In this document: in pieces, positions 42,486 through 51,445 of the stretch
How the letters are laid out: every line of letters begins with the position of its first letter
Position numbering within the stretch: position 1 is the stretch's first letter
Assembly: GCF_014203355.1 (NCBI RefSeq)
Contig: NZ_JACHIR010000004.1
Location: 1 to 64,000, forward strand
Source of the DNA: Kutzneria kofuensis
GTDB lineage: Bacteria > Actinomycetota > Actinomycetes > Mycobacteriales > Pseudonocardiaceae
DNA: 64,000 bases
Direction of reading: 5' to 3'
The notes under the pieces: model-generated
Databases searched by the model: none
Seen by the model: only the letters and a program-made list of their open reading frames with translations
Told to the model about the DNA's origin: nothing
Position numbers and translations under genes: made by a program

Positions 42486-42515
42486 CCGGCCGGAAAAGGT
42501 AACGGGATCGGCCGG
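42486..42515 (-). terminator. Hairpin between the GH38 gene and the VOC gene
   Basis: CCGGCCG (42486-42492) and CGGCCGG (42509-42515) form a 7-bp GC stem just past the GH38 stop and upstream of the VOC start. It is a weak, short candidate. Confidence 0.4.
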
Positions 42516-42523
42516 TGCTGCTG

Positions 42524-45500
42524 TCACCGCACCACGTGAACGGCTACCGCCGGCGTGTAGTACAGCCGGCCGTGGCAGGCGACTCGCACCAAAGCCCACC
42601 AGTGCGAGCCGACTCGCGCCGTGGCCGCCGCCCGGGCGCTGAAGGAGATCGAGGCCGTGCCACCGGCGGCGATCGTGAACGGCTGGGTGCGCGGGTCGAT
42701 GCGCACGTCGTCGGACCAGGTCCCGTGCGGGCTGATCAGCGTGGCCTCGCCCCGGATCTCGCTCTGGGCATGGTTGCGCAGCGACACCGGTAGTTCCACG
42801 ACGTGCCCGGCGACCAGTTCCAGCCCGTCCGCGCCCAGCAGCAGGGACACGAGGCTGTCGTCCGCGGGCGGTTCACCGACGACGACCTCGCTGGTGTCCT
42901 CGAGGACTTGGCCGAGATCGTCCCGGATGCGGACGGCGAGCAGGCGACGCCCCGGCAGCGTGCCGCGCACCGTCAACCTGAACGCGGCGAACCCGTCGGG
43001 GGTCAGATCGTAGGCCAGGCCGTCCGGCGATTCGGCGACGAGCCCGGGTGGCATCGAGAGTTCGACGGCACCGGATGCGGGGCGTCCGCTACAGCTGACC
43101 GTGACCCGTACCTCGGCCGTCGCGCCGACGTCGAGGTGCAGGCGCGCCGGGCTGACGTGCACGCTCACCGGGAGGTTGCCGAGCGGCGCCGGTCCGGCGT
43201 TGTGCCGCCAGTAACGGGTGAACACCGGCTGCACCGGCTCCTGGCCGCGAGCCAGCCGGGCACCGGAGTGGGCCGACACGGCGGACGGCTTGAGGCGCAC
43301 GGTGGCCACGTCCGCCGCGGCCAGCCCGACCCGCGCCTGGCCACTGTGGACGGTGAGTGGCTCGATGTTCTTCTCCTCCAACACATCCGTCCGACAAGCG
43401 GTCGTCAACCCGCCGTGCAGGCCGACCGTGGCGGTCACCGGTGTGCCGGTGGTCTCGTAGATCCGCACGGTGATCCCGTCGGCCGGGGACCCCTCGGCCG
43501 CGGCCCCGGAGGCGAGCGGATTGCCGGCCGGTTTGACCGCGGTGAGCAGCACCTCGGCCGGCGACACCGTGATGAGGCTGAGCTCCGGCGGCAGGGCGCC
43601 GGGTGCGCTGGGCACCTGAAGCGCGCGCACCGGGTGGTTGACGTCCTGTCCGGCTCGGGTGAAGCCGGCCTGCCGCCAGTCGCCGGCGCCGGACACCAGG
43701 CTCAGGTCGAAGGTGTGCGACCAGTGCTGCCAGGCGAAGCTGGAACCATCCGGGGCGGTACGGCGTTCGCCGTCGATCCACACCCCGCACGGCCAGCCGC
43801 TGCACGACCGCATCAGCGAGACGTGCAGCGTGCCGTCGGGAGCGACGACGAATCCGGGCGTGCCGCGGTTCACCACGGCGACGGAGTGGTCCACGGCCGG
43901 CTCGGACGTCCCCGCCAGGCCGCCGGGCACGTCGACCTCCACCCGTGCGTCGGCGAGGTCGGCGATCAGCGCGTCGAGATCGTGACCGGCGACGATCAGC
44001 ATTGGCAGGTCCCGGGGCCCGCGAAGATCCGCGTCGGGTGTCCACACCTCTTGTCGAGTCCGTAGCGCCGGCACGAAAACCCGACCGTGCCGGTCCAGCG
44101 CCCGCCGGTACGGGTCGCCCGCCCCGGCCAGCACCTCGTCGGCGAACACGGTGCCGGCCACGGCGATGCGCACATCGGGCAGATTCGAGTCGACATCCAG
44201 CGAGCCGTACCGCGGCCCTTCCGGCAGTGTGCGCGTCGCGGTCACTCCCTTCGCCACCAACGCCACGAGCAACTCGCGCACCAGACGCTCGTCCTCGGCG
44301 GCCACCACCTCGGCCACTCCGACGCAGTGGTCCCCGACGCGGCCGTCCTGGTGTCGCAGCCGCAGCCGAACCGGACTCGACAGCCCGGCCCAGGTGTGCG
44401 CGGGGCTGTCCAGCGTCCAGAGATGCTCGGCGGCATCCACGTCGGGGAAGCCGAAGGACCGCCCCACCGCCGCGAAACCGACCTCCGCCACCGGCAGCGT
44501 GCCGGGCAGGTCCAAGGCGAATCTCGCGCGCAGCAGGTGGTCCTGCCCGACGGAGCCGTCCACGAAGCACCGGATGTCCACTCTGGACAATCCGTGCCAG
44601 AGCACGGTGTGCTGGGTGATCCGCAGCCCGTCGAGCGTCGTGCTGCTGACGATCCGCTCGCCCAGCGGGCTCGTCTCCACGCGAACCTCGGCCGGCGCCT
44701 CGCCGCTGCCCCGGCCGGGCCCGGCCGGCAGCAGATGCCACGGCCCCTCCTCCCACACCGGGTGCTGCGCATGCTCGGACTGCAACACCAGCTCCGCGGC
44801 CAAGCCGCCGTCTCGCACGAGCTCCCGGCCACTCCGCCGGTCGTGCACCCGGGACAGCGCGCCGCCCCGGACGGGATCGGCCTCGACCAGGAAGGAGTCG
44901 TTCTCGATCGGCCGTTGTGCCGCTTCGGCGGACCAGGCCTGAGGCACGGTGTCGGCTTCCACCGCTCGGTACACGCGGTATCCGCAGGCGGGCACCTGCC
45001 GGGCGAGAAAGGACAGGCTGACTTCGGCCAGGGTGCCGTCCGGTCGCCGTTGGACCCCGTCCGTCGCGGCTGGCACGGATTCCCCGTGCGGATCGACGAT
45101 TTCGACGCCACGGGCGCGGGGCGGCAGATCGCGCAGGGTCACCGACACCACTGCGTCCCTGGCGAAGGACAGGGTGTTGACCGCGATCACCGCCAGGCCC
45201 GGACCCGCGGTGTCCACCCGCGACGCCAGGTGGTCGACGGCGCCGGTGAGCACCTCGCGGCCCAACTCGTCGGCCTCCCGCCAGCCGGCGACCAGGTCCA
45301 GGTAGACCTGGTCGGACTCGGTGCCCGTGATCGCGTCGTGGTGCGCGCCGTACACGAGCTGCCGCCAGGCCTTGTCCAGGGCCTCGGCGGGAAAGCGGGC
45401 GCCGAGCAGCGAGGCGAGCGTCGCCACCCGCTCACCGTCCAGCACGGACACCTCGGCGGCGCGCTGCGCCTGCTTGGTGTCCACATAGGAGACGTCCTTG

Positions 45501-46738
45501 CCGGTGTAGACCGGGTTCATGTCCCGGGTCTGCGGCGAGAACACGATCGAGCGCTCGGCGGCGTCGGCGCGCACCGCGGCGAAGAACTCGCGGGGCAGGC
45601 CCACCACGAACCTGGGCCACACGTATCTCGCGTTCCACTCGCGGTGGATCTGCGTGCAGAACCGGGACGGGACGTTGTGGTCGTGGCCGACCGGCAGCAG
45701 CACGTTGCGGGTCGCCGCCACCTGACGCAGCGAGCTGAACTGCCGGTACGCCTCGGCCATCGCCTCGTCCACAGTGGACTTTCGCTCGATGTCCCAGCCG
45801 GCGACGTAGTGGTCGGCGAGGTAGGCGGTGAGCAGGCCGCGCCCGGTGGGTGCGATCCACTCGAACTCGGACGGGAACTGCATCCGGGTGATGTCGCCGG
45901 TGTGCCGCTTCGCGCCGACGTGGTGCCACGGCCCGCGCGCCCAGACACTGGAATCGAGCCCCGCGTCGGCCATCAGCCCCGGATACGCCGGATCGTGCCC
46001 GAACACGTCCAGCATCCACGCCGACCGGGGGTCGCCGCCGAGCACGTCCCGCTGGTAACCCACGCCGTGGACGGCGTTGCGGATGGTCGACTCGGGGTGG
46101 GTGAGGTTGGTGTTGGCCTCGTTGTAGTTGCCGCCGACCAGTTCGACGCGGCCGCCCCGGACGAACTCGCGCAGGTCGCGGCGGTCCTCGGGGAACGCGT
46201 CCCAGTGCGGCTTGAGGTAGTCGACCTCGGCCAGCACGAACCGGTAGTCCTCGTCCCGGCGGGCGGCGTCCAGGTGGGCCCGCACCAGGTCGAACGCGGA
46301 GAGCTGGAACGGCATCCGCTTCTCCTGCGCGCCGGGCAGGTCCAGCCAGGTGTCGGTGAAGCCGGCCTGGGTGTTCCACCACACCGGGTCGTAGTGGAAG
46401 TGCGAGACCATCCACATGGTCCAGCCGGTCTCCGCGGCGGTCACGGCCGTGTCCGAAACGGACACCCGGATTCCGTCGTCGGGCCGCTCGACGAGCACGG
46501 TCGCCGGATAGGCCACGCCGGGCGAGGTCGGCGCGCCGAACACGACGCCGACCTCCACCACGACCTCGCCGTCTCCGCTCGGCACGACCGCCGGCTCCGG
46601 CGTGCGGACCAGCGGACCGGCCAGCCTGACCAGCAGCGGCGCCGGCCGCGGGCCGGCGAGGGTCACCCGCACGACCTGGCGCGGCGCCGCCGCCGGCCCG
46701 ACGAACAGATCCGTGTCCCGCACACCGGTGATCCGCAT
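42524..46738 (-). CDS. GH38 alpha-mannosidase with long C-terminal beta domains
   Basis: 1404 residues from the ATG at 46738, 11 bp after the binding-protein gene, with GAGGA as ribosome site. No signal peptide, so cytoplasmic. A ~110-residue N-terminal beta domain precedes the GH38 barrel with metal ligands in VSHFHYDPVWWNTQ, the nucleophile Asp in WMLDVFGHDPAYPG, and AHHDAITGT with a ligand His. The middle and lectin-like mannosidase domains follow, then an unusual ~350-residue tail of NEW3/Ig-like repeats (LHLDVGATAEVRVTVSC, LELVAGHVVELPVSLRNHA). Classic members are ~1000 residues. It would trim alpha-mannosides brought in by the upstream ABC permeases. Last gene of that operon. Confidence 0.93.
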   Translation of the reverse strand: MRITGVRDTDLFVGPAAAPRQVVRVTLAGPRPAPLLVRLAGPLVRTPEPAVVPSGDGEVVVEVGVVFGAPTSPGVAYPATVLVERPDDGIRVSVSDTAVTAAETGWTMWMVSHFHYDPVWWNTQAGFTDTWLDLPGAQEKRMPFQLSAFDLVRAHLDAARRDEDYRFVLAEVDYLKPHWDAFPEDRRDLREFVRGGRVELVGGNYNEANTNLTHPESTIRNAVHGVGYQRDVLGGDPRSAWMLDVFGHDPAYPGLMADAGLDSSVWARGPWHHVGAKRHTGDITRMQFPSEFEWIAPTGRGLLTAYLADHYVAGWDIERKSTVDEAMAEAYRQFSSLRQVAATRNVLLPVGHDHNVPSRFCTQIHREWNARYVWPRFVVGLPREFFAAVRADAAERSIVFSPQTRDMNPVYTGKDVSYVDTKQAQRAAEVSVLDGERVATLASLLGARFPAEALDKAWRQLVYGAHHDAITGTESDQVYLDLVAGWREADELGREVLTGAVDHLASRVDTAGPGLAVIAVNTLSFARDAVVSVTLRDLPPRARGVEIVDPHGESVPAATDGVQRRPDGTLAEVSLSFLARQVPACGYRVYRAVEADTVPQAWSAEAAQRPIENDSFLVEADPVRGGALSRVHDRRSGRELVRDGGLAAELVLQSEHAQHPVWEEGPWHLLPAGPGRGSGEAPAEVRVETSPLGERIVSSTTLDGLRITQHTVLWHGLSRVDIRCFVDGSVGQDHLLRARFALDLPGTLPVAEVGFAAVGRSFGFPDVDAAEHLWTLDSPAHTWAGLSSPVRLRLRHQDGRVGDHCVGVAEVVAAEDERLVRELLVALVAKGVTATRTLPEGPRYGSLDVDSNLPDVRIAVAGTVFADEVLAGAGDPYRRALDRHGRVFVPALRTRQEVWTPDADLRGPRDLPMLIVAGHDLDALIADLADARVEVDVPGGLAGTSEPAVDHSVAVVNRGTPGFVVAPDGTLHVSLMRSCSGWPCGVWIDGERRTAPDGSSFAWQHWSHTFDLSLVSGAGDWRQAGFTRAGQDVNHPVRALQVPSAPGALPPELSLITVSPAEVLLTAVKPAGNPLASGAAAEGSPADGITVRIYETTGTPVTATVGLHGGLTTACRTDVLEEKNIEPLTVHSGQARVGLAAADVATVRLKPSAVSAHSGARLARGQEPVQPVFTRYWRHNAGPAPLGNLPVSVHVSPARLHLDVGATAEVRVTVSCSGRPASGAVELSMPPGLVAESPDGLAYDLTPDGFAAFRLTVRGTLPGRRLLAVRIRDDLGQVLEDTSEVVVGEPPADDSLVSLLLGADGLELVAGHVVELPVSLRNHAQSEIRGEATLISPHGTWSDDVRIDPRTQPFTIAAGGTASISFSARAAATARVGSHWWALVRVACHGRLYYTPAVAVHVVR

Positions 46739-46749
46739 GTCGTCCTCGG

Positions 46750-48060
46750 CTACTTGGCGCTGGCCAGCGCGGACTTGGCGGTGGTGAAGAACTGGCTGAC
46801 GCCGTCGGCGATGGACAGCTTGCCGAAGGCGATCTGCTTGGCGGCGGCGTCCAGCGCCGTCTTGACGTCCTGGTAGCCCGGCGGCGCCGTCGGCGCGGCC
46901 GGCAGCCCCTCCTTGGCCACCTGCTGGGCCACGTACTGGCCGTAGGTGACGTCCCGCTTGTCGGCGGCGTTCAGGGACGGCATCAGGATGTTCAGCGCCT
47001 TGTCCGACGGCGGGAAGCCGCGCTGGATGCCCATGTCCTTGATGGCGTCGGCGTCGCTGACGAACAGGTCGATCAGCTTGGCCGCGCCGTCCGGGTTGCG
47101 GCTCTTCGCCGGGATGCACAGCAGCACGCCGCCGCTGAGCGCCTGGCCGGTCTTGCCGTCCTTGCCCCGGGGCACCACCACGATGTCCAGGGTGTGCTGG
47201 GTCAGCGGCTGCATCTGGGCCAGTCCCCACCCGGTCGTCATCACGATCTGGCCGGCGATCAGCGGGTGGGTCCCGCTGGCCTCGCCGGCGTTGGCCAGCA
47301 GGTCCGGCGGCGTGACGGCGCCGCTGCGGCGCAGCCCGGCCCAGTAGGTGAACCACTCGGCCAGCTCGTCGACGCCGAAGCCGATCTCCCCGGTGGCGGT
47401 GTAGAGGTCCTTGCCGCGCTGGCGCAGCCAGGGCTGCAGCGCGCCGGAGTCGTCGAAGGACGAGTCCAGCGCCCCGTACTTGCCCGACCCCAGCGCCTTG
47501 GAGATCTCGGCGGTGACGGTCGCGAAGTCGTCCCAGGTCCAGCCGTCGGACGGCGGCGTGATCTTCAGCTGGTCCAGCACGGTCTTGTCGTAGAGGACGG
47601 GGGCGTAGCCGGAGCCCGACGGCACGCCGTAGGGCTTGCCGTCGACCGTCCCCGCCGCCCGCACGGCCGGGTAGAGCGTGTCCAGGTGGATGGTGCCGGG
47701 GATGTAGGCGGACAGGTCGGTCAGCACGCCCTTGGCCGCGTAGGTGCTCACCAGCGCGGTGTCCATCTGGAAGATGTCGGGCGGGTTGCCGCCGGCGAAC
47801 TCGGTGTTGAGCTTGTCGAAGTAGCCGTCGTAGCCGGAGTACTGGGTCGTGACCGAAATGCCGGTCTTCTTCGTGAACAGCTGCAGCGCCGCCTGGTACG
47901 CCTTGTTCCGGGCGTCACCACCCCACCAGCGGAACGTCAGCGAGTTGTTCGACGACGAGCTGCTGCTGGGAGGCGCGAAGCCGCAGCCGGTCAGCGCGGT
48001 CGCCGCGACGCCGCCGGCCGCGAGGCCGAGGAACCCTCTCCTGGACAGGTTGTCGGGCAT
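46750..48060 (-). CDS. Sugar ABC transporter substrate-binding lipoprotein
   Basis: 436 residues. The N-terminus has a twin-Arg (SRRGFLGLAAGG) and the lipobox LTGC with Cys26, so it is probably exported by Tat and lipid-anchored, followed by a serine-rich linker (SSSSSSNNS). The rest is a family-1 solute-binding protein (SBP_bac_1) starting LTFRWWGGDARNKAYQAALQLF, with GSGYAPVLYDK and SDGWTWDDF motifs. It delivers an oligosaccharide or glycoside to the permeases encoded just upstream. The GH38 gene that follows suggests an alpha-mannoside ligand; specificity cannot be read from sequence. Confidence 0.93.
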   Translation of the reverse strand: MPDNLSRRGFLGLAAGGVAATALTGCGFAPPSSSSSSNNSLTFRWWGGDARNKAYQAALQLFTKKTGISVTTQYSGYDGYFDKLNTEFAGGNPPDIFQMDTALVSTYAAKGVLTDLSAYIPGTIHLDTLYPAVRAAGTVDGKPYGVPSGSGYAPVLYDKTVLDQLKITPPSDGWTWDDFATVTAEISKALGSGKYGALDSSFDDSGALQPWLRQRGKDLYTATGEIGFGVDELAEWFTYWAGLRRSGAVTPPDLLANAGEASGTHPLIAGQIVMTTGWGLAQMQPLTQHTLDIVVVPRGKDGKTGQALSGGVLLCIPAKSRNPDGAAKLIDLFVSDADAIKDMGIQRGFPPSDKALNILMPSLNAADKRDVTYGQYVAQQVAKEGLPAAPTAPPGYQDVKTALDAAAKQIAFGKLSIADGVSQFFTTAKSALASAK

Positions 48061-48105
48061 GGCTGCTCTCCTTCTGTGCTGGGCTGCGCCGAACGCGGCG
48101 CGTGA

Positions 48106-48966
48106 TCACTTGATCCCGGTGTTGGCGACGCCGTCGACGAGGCGCCGCTGCGAGATCAGGAAGACCGCGATGGTGGGCACGAGGGTGACGACGGACATCG
48201 CGAGCATGCCGCCGTAGCTGGACCCGCTGGCCTTGTCGATGAACGAGTTCAGCCCGAGCGGCACGGTGTAGCGGCTGTTGTCGGACAGGTAGACCAGCTG
48301 GCGCAGGAAGTCGTTGAACGTCCAGATGAAGGTCAGCACGCCGGTCGTGATCAGCGCCGGCCGCAGCAGCGGCACGATGATGGTGAAGAACACCCGCACG
48401 TGGCCGGCGCCGTCCAGCGCGGCCGCCTCGTCCAGCTCGCGCGGGATGCCGCGGATGAACTGCACCATCAGGAAGATGAAGAACGCGTCGTAGGCCAGGA
48501 AGTACGGCACCACCAGCGGCAGGAACGTGTTGATCCAGTTCAGCCGGTAGAAGATCGTGTACTGCGGGATGAGCGTGGCCTGGAACGGCAGCATGAGCGT
48601 GCCCAGCATCAGCCCGAACCACATCCTGCGCAGCGCGAAGTCCAGCCGCGCGAACGCGTAGGCGGCCAGCGAGCACGAGATCAGGTTGCCCACCACCACG
48701 CACACCGAGACCGTCACCGAGTTGGCCAGGTACACGGTGAACGAGGTGCCGGTGGCGGTCCACCCGCTGACGTAGTTGCCGAAGGTGAACTGGAACGGCA
48801 GCGGGTTGACCGTGGTGAAGATCTGGTTCTCCGGCTTGAACGACGCGCCGACCAGCCACACCAGCGGGTAGATCATCACGACCAGGGTCACCAGCAGCAC
48901 GGTGTGGGCGCGCCAGTGGAACCGGACTCGGCGCCGGCCGGGCCGGGACGGGGCAGGGGCCGTCAT
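48106..48966 (-). CDS. Sugar ABC transporter permease, MalG type
   Basis: 286 residues from the ATG at 48966 (GAGGAG upstream). Six membrane helices start at HTVLLVTLVVMIYPLVWLVG. The EAA loop that docks on the ATPase is ELDEAAALDGAGHVRVFFTIIVPLLRPA. It pairs with the MalF-type permease encoded 14 bp upstream. No ATPase gene is present, so a shared ATPase of the MsiK type, common in actinomycetes, probably powers it. Confidence 0.94.
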   Translation of the reverse strand: MTAPAPSRPGRRRVRFHWRAHTVLLVTLVVMIYPLVWLVGASFKPENQIFTTVNPLPFQFTFGNYVSGWTATGTSFTVYLANSVTVSVCVVVGNLISCSLAAYAFARLDFALRRMWFGLMLGTLMLPFQATLIPQYTIFYRLNWINTFLPLVVPYFLAYDAFFIFLMVQFIRGIPRELDEAAALDGAGHVRVFFTIIVPLLRPALITTGVLTFIWTFNDFLRQLVYLSDNSRYTVPLGLNSFIDKASGSSYGGMLAMSVVTLVPTIAVFLISQRRLVDGVANTGIK

Positions 48967-48980
48967 CACGGCGTCTCCTC

Positions 48981-49937
48981 TCACTCGGCGTAGTTGACCC
49001 AGCGGCGCGCGGACCAGAAGTAGACGGCGGTGAACGCGCCGATCACCAGGAACAGCACCCATGCCATCGCCGAGGCGTAGCCCATCTGCAGGCTGCCGAA
49101 GCCCTTGAGGTACAGGTAGAGCGTGTAGAGCAGCGTCGAGTCGATCGGGCCGCCGGTGCCGCTGGACACCACGAAGGCCGGCGTGAAGGTCTGGAAGGCG
49201 TTGATCGTCTCCAGCACCAGGTTGAAGAACACCATCGGGGACAACAGCGGGAGGGTGATCGTGAAGAAGACCCGCACCCGGCCGGCGCCGTCCAGCGCCG
49301 CGGCCTCGTAGAGGTCCTGCGGCAGTTGCTTGAGGCCGGCCAGGAAGATCAGCATCGGCGTGCCGAACTGCCAGCCGGACAGCAACACCAGCGTCCACAG
49401 CGCGTACCTCGGGTCGCCGATCCAGTCCGCGCCCCGGACCCCGAACCAGCTCAGGAACTCGTTGAGCAGCCCCTGCTGGGAGAAGATCTGCCGCCACATC
49501 ACCGAGACCGCGACGCTCGCGCCGAGCAGCGACGGCAGGTAGAACACGGACCGGTAGAAGCCCAGCGCCGTCAACCCGCGATTGAGCGCGACCGCGACCA
49601 GCAGCGCCAGCGCCAGCTTCAGCGGCACGGACGTCACCACGTAGATCAGGGTGACCTTGACCGCCTGCAGATAACGCTGGTCGTGCAGGAGGTTCAGGTA
49701 GTTGTCGATACCTGTCCACTGTGGAGCGGTGAGCAGGTTGAACTTGGTCAACGACAGGTACAGCGAGTACACCATCGGGATCAGCGTGAAGCCGAAGATG
49801 CCGACCAGCCAGGGCGCGATGAAGCCGTAGCCGGCGAGATTGTGCTTGTGCCGCTTGCGCCTGTTCACCCGGACCGGTTCGGGCGGCGGTGGCGGCACGG
49901 GCACGACGGCCGGGGCGGCGACCGTGTTCTCCGACAT
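48981..49937 (-). CDS. Sugar ABC transporter permease, MalF type
   Basis: 318 residues. The ATG at 49937 is preferred because AGGAG lies 8 bp ahead; the in-frame GTG at 49946 would leave no spacing. A proline-rich cytoplasmic N-terminus (VVPVPPPPPEPV) leads to six helices, the first being YGFIAPWLVGIFGFTLIPMV. The EAA motif is YEAAALDGAGRVRVFFTITLPLLSP. It is the first gene of the permease-permease-binding protein-GH38 operon, driven by the promoter and palindrome at 50066-50113. Confidence 0.94.
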   Translation of the reverse strand: MSENTVAAPAVVPVPPPPPEPVRVNRRKRHKHNLAGYGFIAPWLVGIFGFTLIPMVYSLYLSLTKFNLLTAPQWTGIDNYLNLLHDQRYLQAVKVTLIYVVTSVPLKLALALLVAVALNRGLTALGFYRSVFYLPSLLGASVAVSVMWRQIFSQQGLLNEFLSWFGVRGADWIGDPRYALWTLVLLSGWQFGTPMLIFLAGLKQLPQDLYEAAALDGAGRVRVFFTITLPLLSPMVFFNLVLETINAFQTFTPAFVVSSGTGGPIDSTLLYTLYLYLKGFGSLQMGYASAMAWVLFLVIGAFTAVYFWSARRWVNYAE

Positions 49938-50065
49938 GGGTGACACTCCTGGGACGTCGGTGCTGCTTGCCGTTCGGGCGAGGGGTCGCGACGCGACTCC
50001 TCCGCCCGGAGTGGACAGTGTGTTCTGTTCCCACGCGGCGCCGTGCCCAGTCCGTCCCAGGGATC

Positions 50066-50113
50066 TGGAATGCGCTTTCCAAGACGGTAGGGGCGTCCCG
50101 GTTCGGCTGTCAA
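50066..50113 (-). promoter_or_regulatory. Promoter and palindromic operator of the ABC/mannosidase operon
   Basis: On the minus strand TTGACA (50113-50108) and TACCGT (50089-50084) are 18 bp apart. Directly after the -10, TGGAATGCGCTTTCCA (50066-50081) is a palindrome with one mismatched pair, very close to TGGAAAGCGCTTTCCA. It covers the expected transcription start. The CG-centred form looks like a LacI-family site rather than a ROK site. Confidence 0.7.
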
Positions 50114-50132
50114 CGGTAAGTGACCTAGACGA

Positions 50133-51257
50133 TTAGAGCGCGACAACGGCCCGTCGCACCCCCTGCTCCCGGGCCAGCCGCGCGGCGCCGAGCACCGTGG
50201 CCCGGTCCCCCAGCCTGCTGACGACCACCTCGGTGGGCCAGCTCAATCCGGCCAGCGTTTCGACGACTCCCGGCGTGAGCAGCGGGTTGGCTCCCACGCC
50301 GCCGCCCAGGACGACCAGGCCGGGATCGAGCACGGCGCTCAGCGACGCGGCCAGCTTGCCCACTTCCAGCGAGTGCTCCCGGACCAGGCCGGCGGCGGTC
50401 GAATGCCCCCGCTCGGCCAGCGCGAACAGGGCGGCCGCGTCCCGCGGCAGCGGTCCGTCCGCGGTGGACCAGCGTGCCCGCACCCGGCGCAGCAGGCCCG
50501 GGGATCCGAGCCGGGCTTCCAACGCCTCATGGCCGGCCGGCCGGTCGTCCGCCCACGGATACGCCAGCCGCGCGAGTTCGCCCGCGGCCCCGTTCTCGCC
50601 GCGCACCAACCGACCGTTGACCACGATCCCGGCCCCGATGCCGACGCCGACCTGGAGGTAGACGAAGGTGTCCCGGCTACCGGCCGCCCCCTCGCGCAGC
50701 TCGGCGATGGCCGCACAGTTGACGTTGTTCTCGGTCAGGACGGGCGCGGCCGCCGGCAGCCCGAGCCCGTCGACCGCGGCCCGCACCCGTTCGTCCACGG
50801 CCGGGTCGCCGACCCGCCCGGCGGGCGTCACCACATCGGACACCGCGACCACAACCGCGCGCAACGGGCCGCTACGGCGACGTCTGCGCAGTGCCGCCCG
50901 GACCATCGCCCGCGCTTCGGACGGGGTTCCGGTGTGCGCCTCGTCGAGCAGGCGCCCGTCGAGGGCGACCGCCCGGAACGAGACCTGAGTGGAGCCGTGG
51001 TCCACGGCGAGCACGTACCCGGCGGCCGGACCGAGCCGGTACACCGCGGCCGTACGACCAATTGTTCCGTGCGCCGCACCATTGCGTTCGATTAATTCGA
51101 TGCCCTCCAATTCGGACACCGCCGCGGAAACCGTAGGCTTGGACAGCCCGCAGTCGACGGCCAATTGTGGACGAGTAGCCTTCGCCCGCGCGGAGAGCGC
51201 GATGAAAACCGCCTGAGCACTGGCCGACAGGCTCACCGTGCCGACACCCACCTTCAT
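50133..51257 (-). CDS. ROK-family transcriptional repressor
   Basis: 374 residues from the ATG at 51257; the GTG at 51251 is better spaced from GAGG and may be the true start. The N-terminal winged helix-turn-helix is TRPQLAVDCGLSKPTVSAAVSELEG. The ROK sugar-sensor domain follows with AVDHGSTQVSFRAV, NNVNCAAIAEL, GVGIGAGIVVNGRLVRGENGAAGEL and VVLGGGVGANPLL. The typical zinc-binding CxCGxxGC motif is absent, which suggests a pure regulator rather than a kinase. It is divergent from the BadF-type kinase operon and upstream of the ABC operon, so it probably controls both. Confidence 0.9.
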   Translation of the reverse strand: MKVGVGTVSLSASAQAVFIALSARAKATRPQLAVDCGLSKPTVSAAVSELEGIELIERNGAAHGTIGRTAAVYRLGPAAGYVLAVDHGSTQVSFRAVALDGRLLDEAHTGTPSEARAMVRAALRRRRRSGPLRAVVVAVSDVVTPAGRVGDPAVDERVRAAVDGLGLPAAAPVLTENNVNCAAIAELREGAAGSRDTFVYLQVGVGIGAGIVVNGRLVRGENGAAGELARLAYPWADDRPAGHEALEARLGSPGLLRRVRARWSTADGPLPRDAAALFALAERGHSTAAGLVREHSLEVGKLAASLSAVLDPGLVVLGGGVGANPLLTPGVVETLAGLSWPTEVVVSRLGDRATVLGAARLAREQGVRRAVVAL

Positions 51258-51293
51258 CCTCGTGCCGACCGCTAACAGTTCGCACCGTACCTC

Positions 51294-51330
51294 TTGACAG
51301 GCGACCCCGTTAGTAAGTTGACTGCTTAAC
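51294..51330 (+). promoter_or_regulatory. Divergent ROK/kinase promoter with an imperfect palindrome
   Basis: TTGACA at 51294-51299 is a good -35 for the plus-strand operon, but the -10 is unclear. GTTAGTAAGTTGACTGCTTAAC at 51309-51330 has arms that match at 7 of 11 positions (GTTA at the ends). The TTAGTAAG-type half-site resembles operators that I recall for actinomycete ROK repressors. Confidence 0.5.
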
Positions 51331-51445
51331 GAACGGAGCGGGTCCCAGCCGCTTTCCGCGTTCCCTCCGAACGCGAGCATCAATCATGAGGCAGTGCGGT
51401 TCCCACGCGCCGCGCGAGCCCGACCACTTCCGGAAAGGAACCCGC

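Noticed and set aside
44087-46876. Long plus-strand reading frame opposite the GH38 gene
   Set aside because: Antisense shadow; the minus strand has the GH38 nucleophile and metal-ligand motifs.
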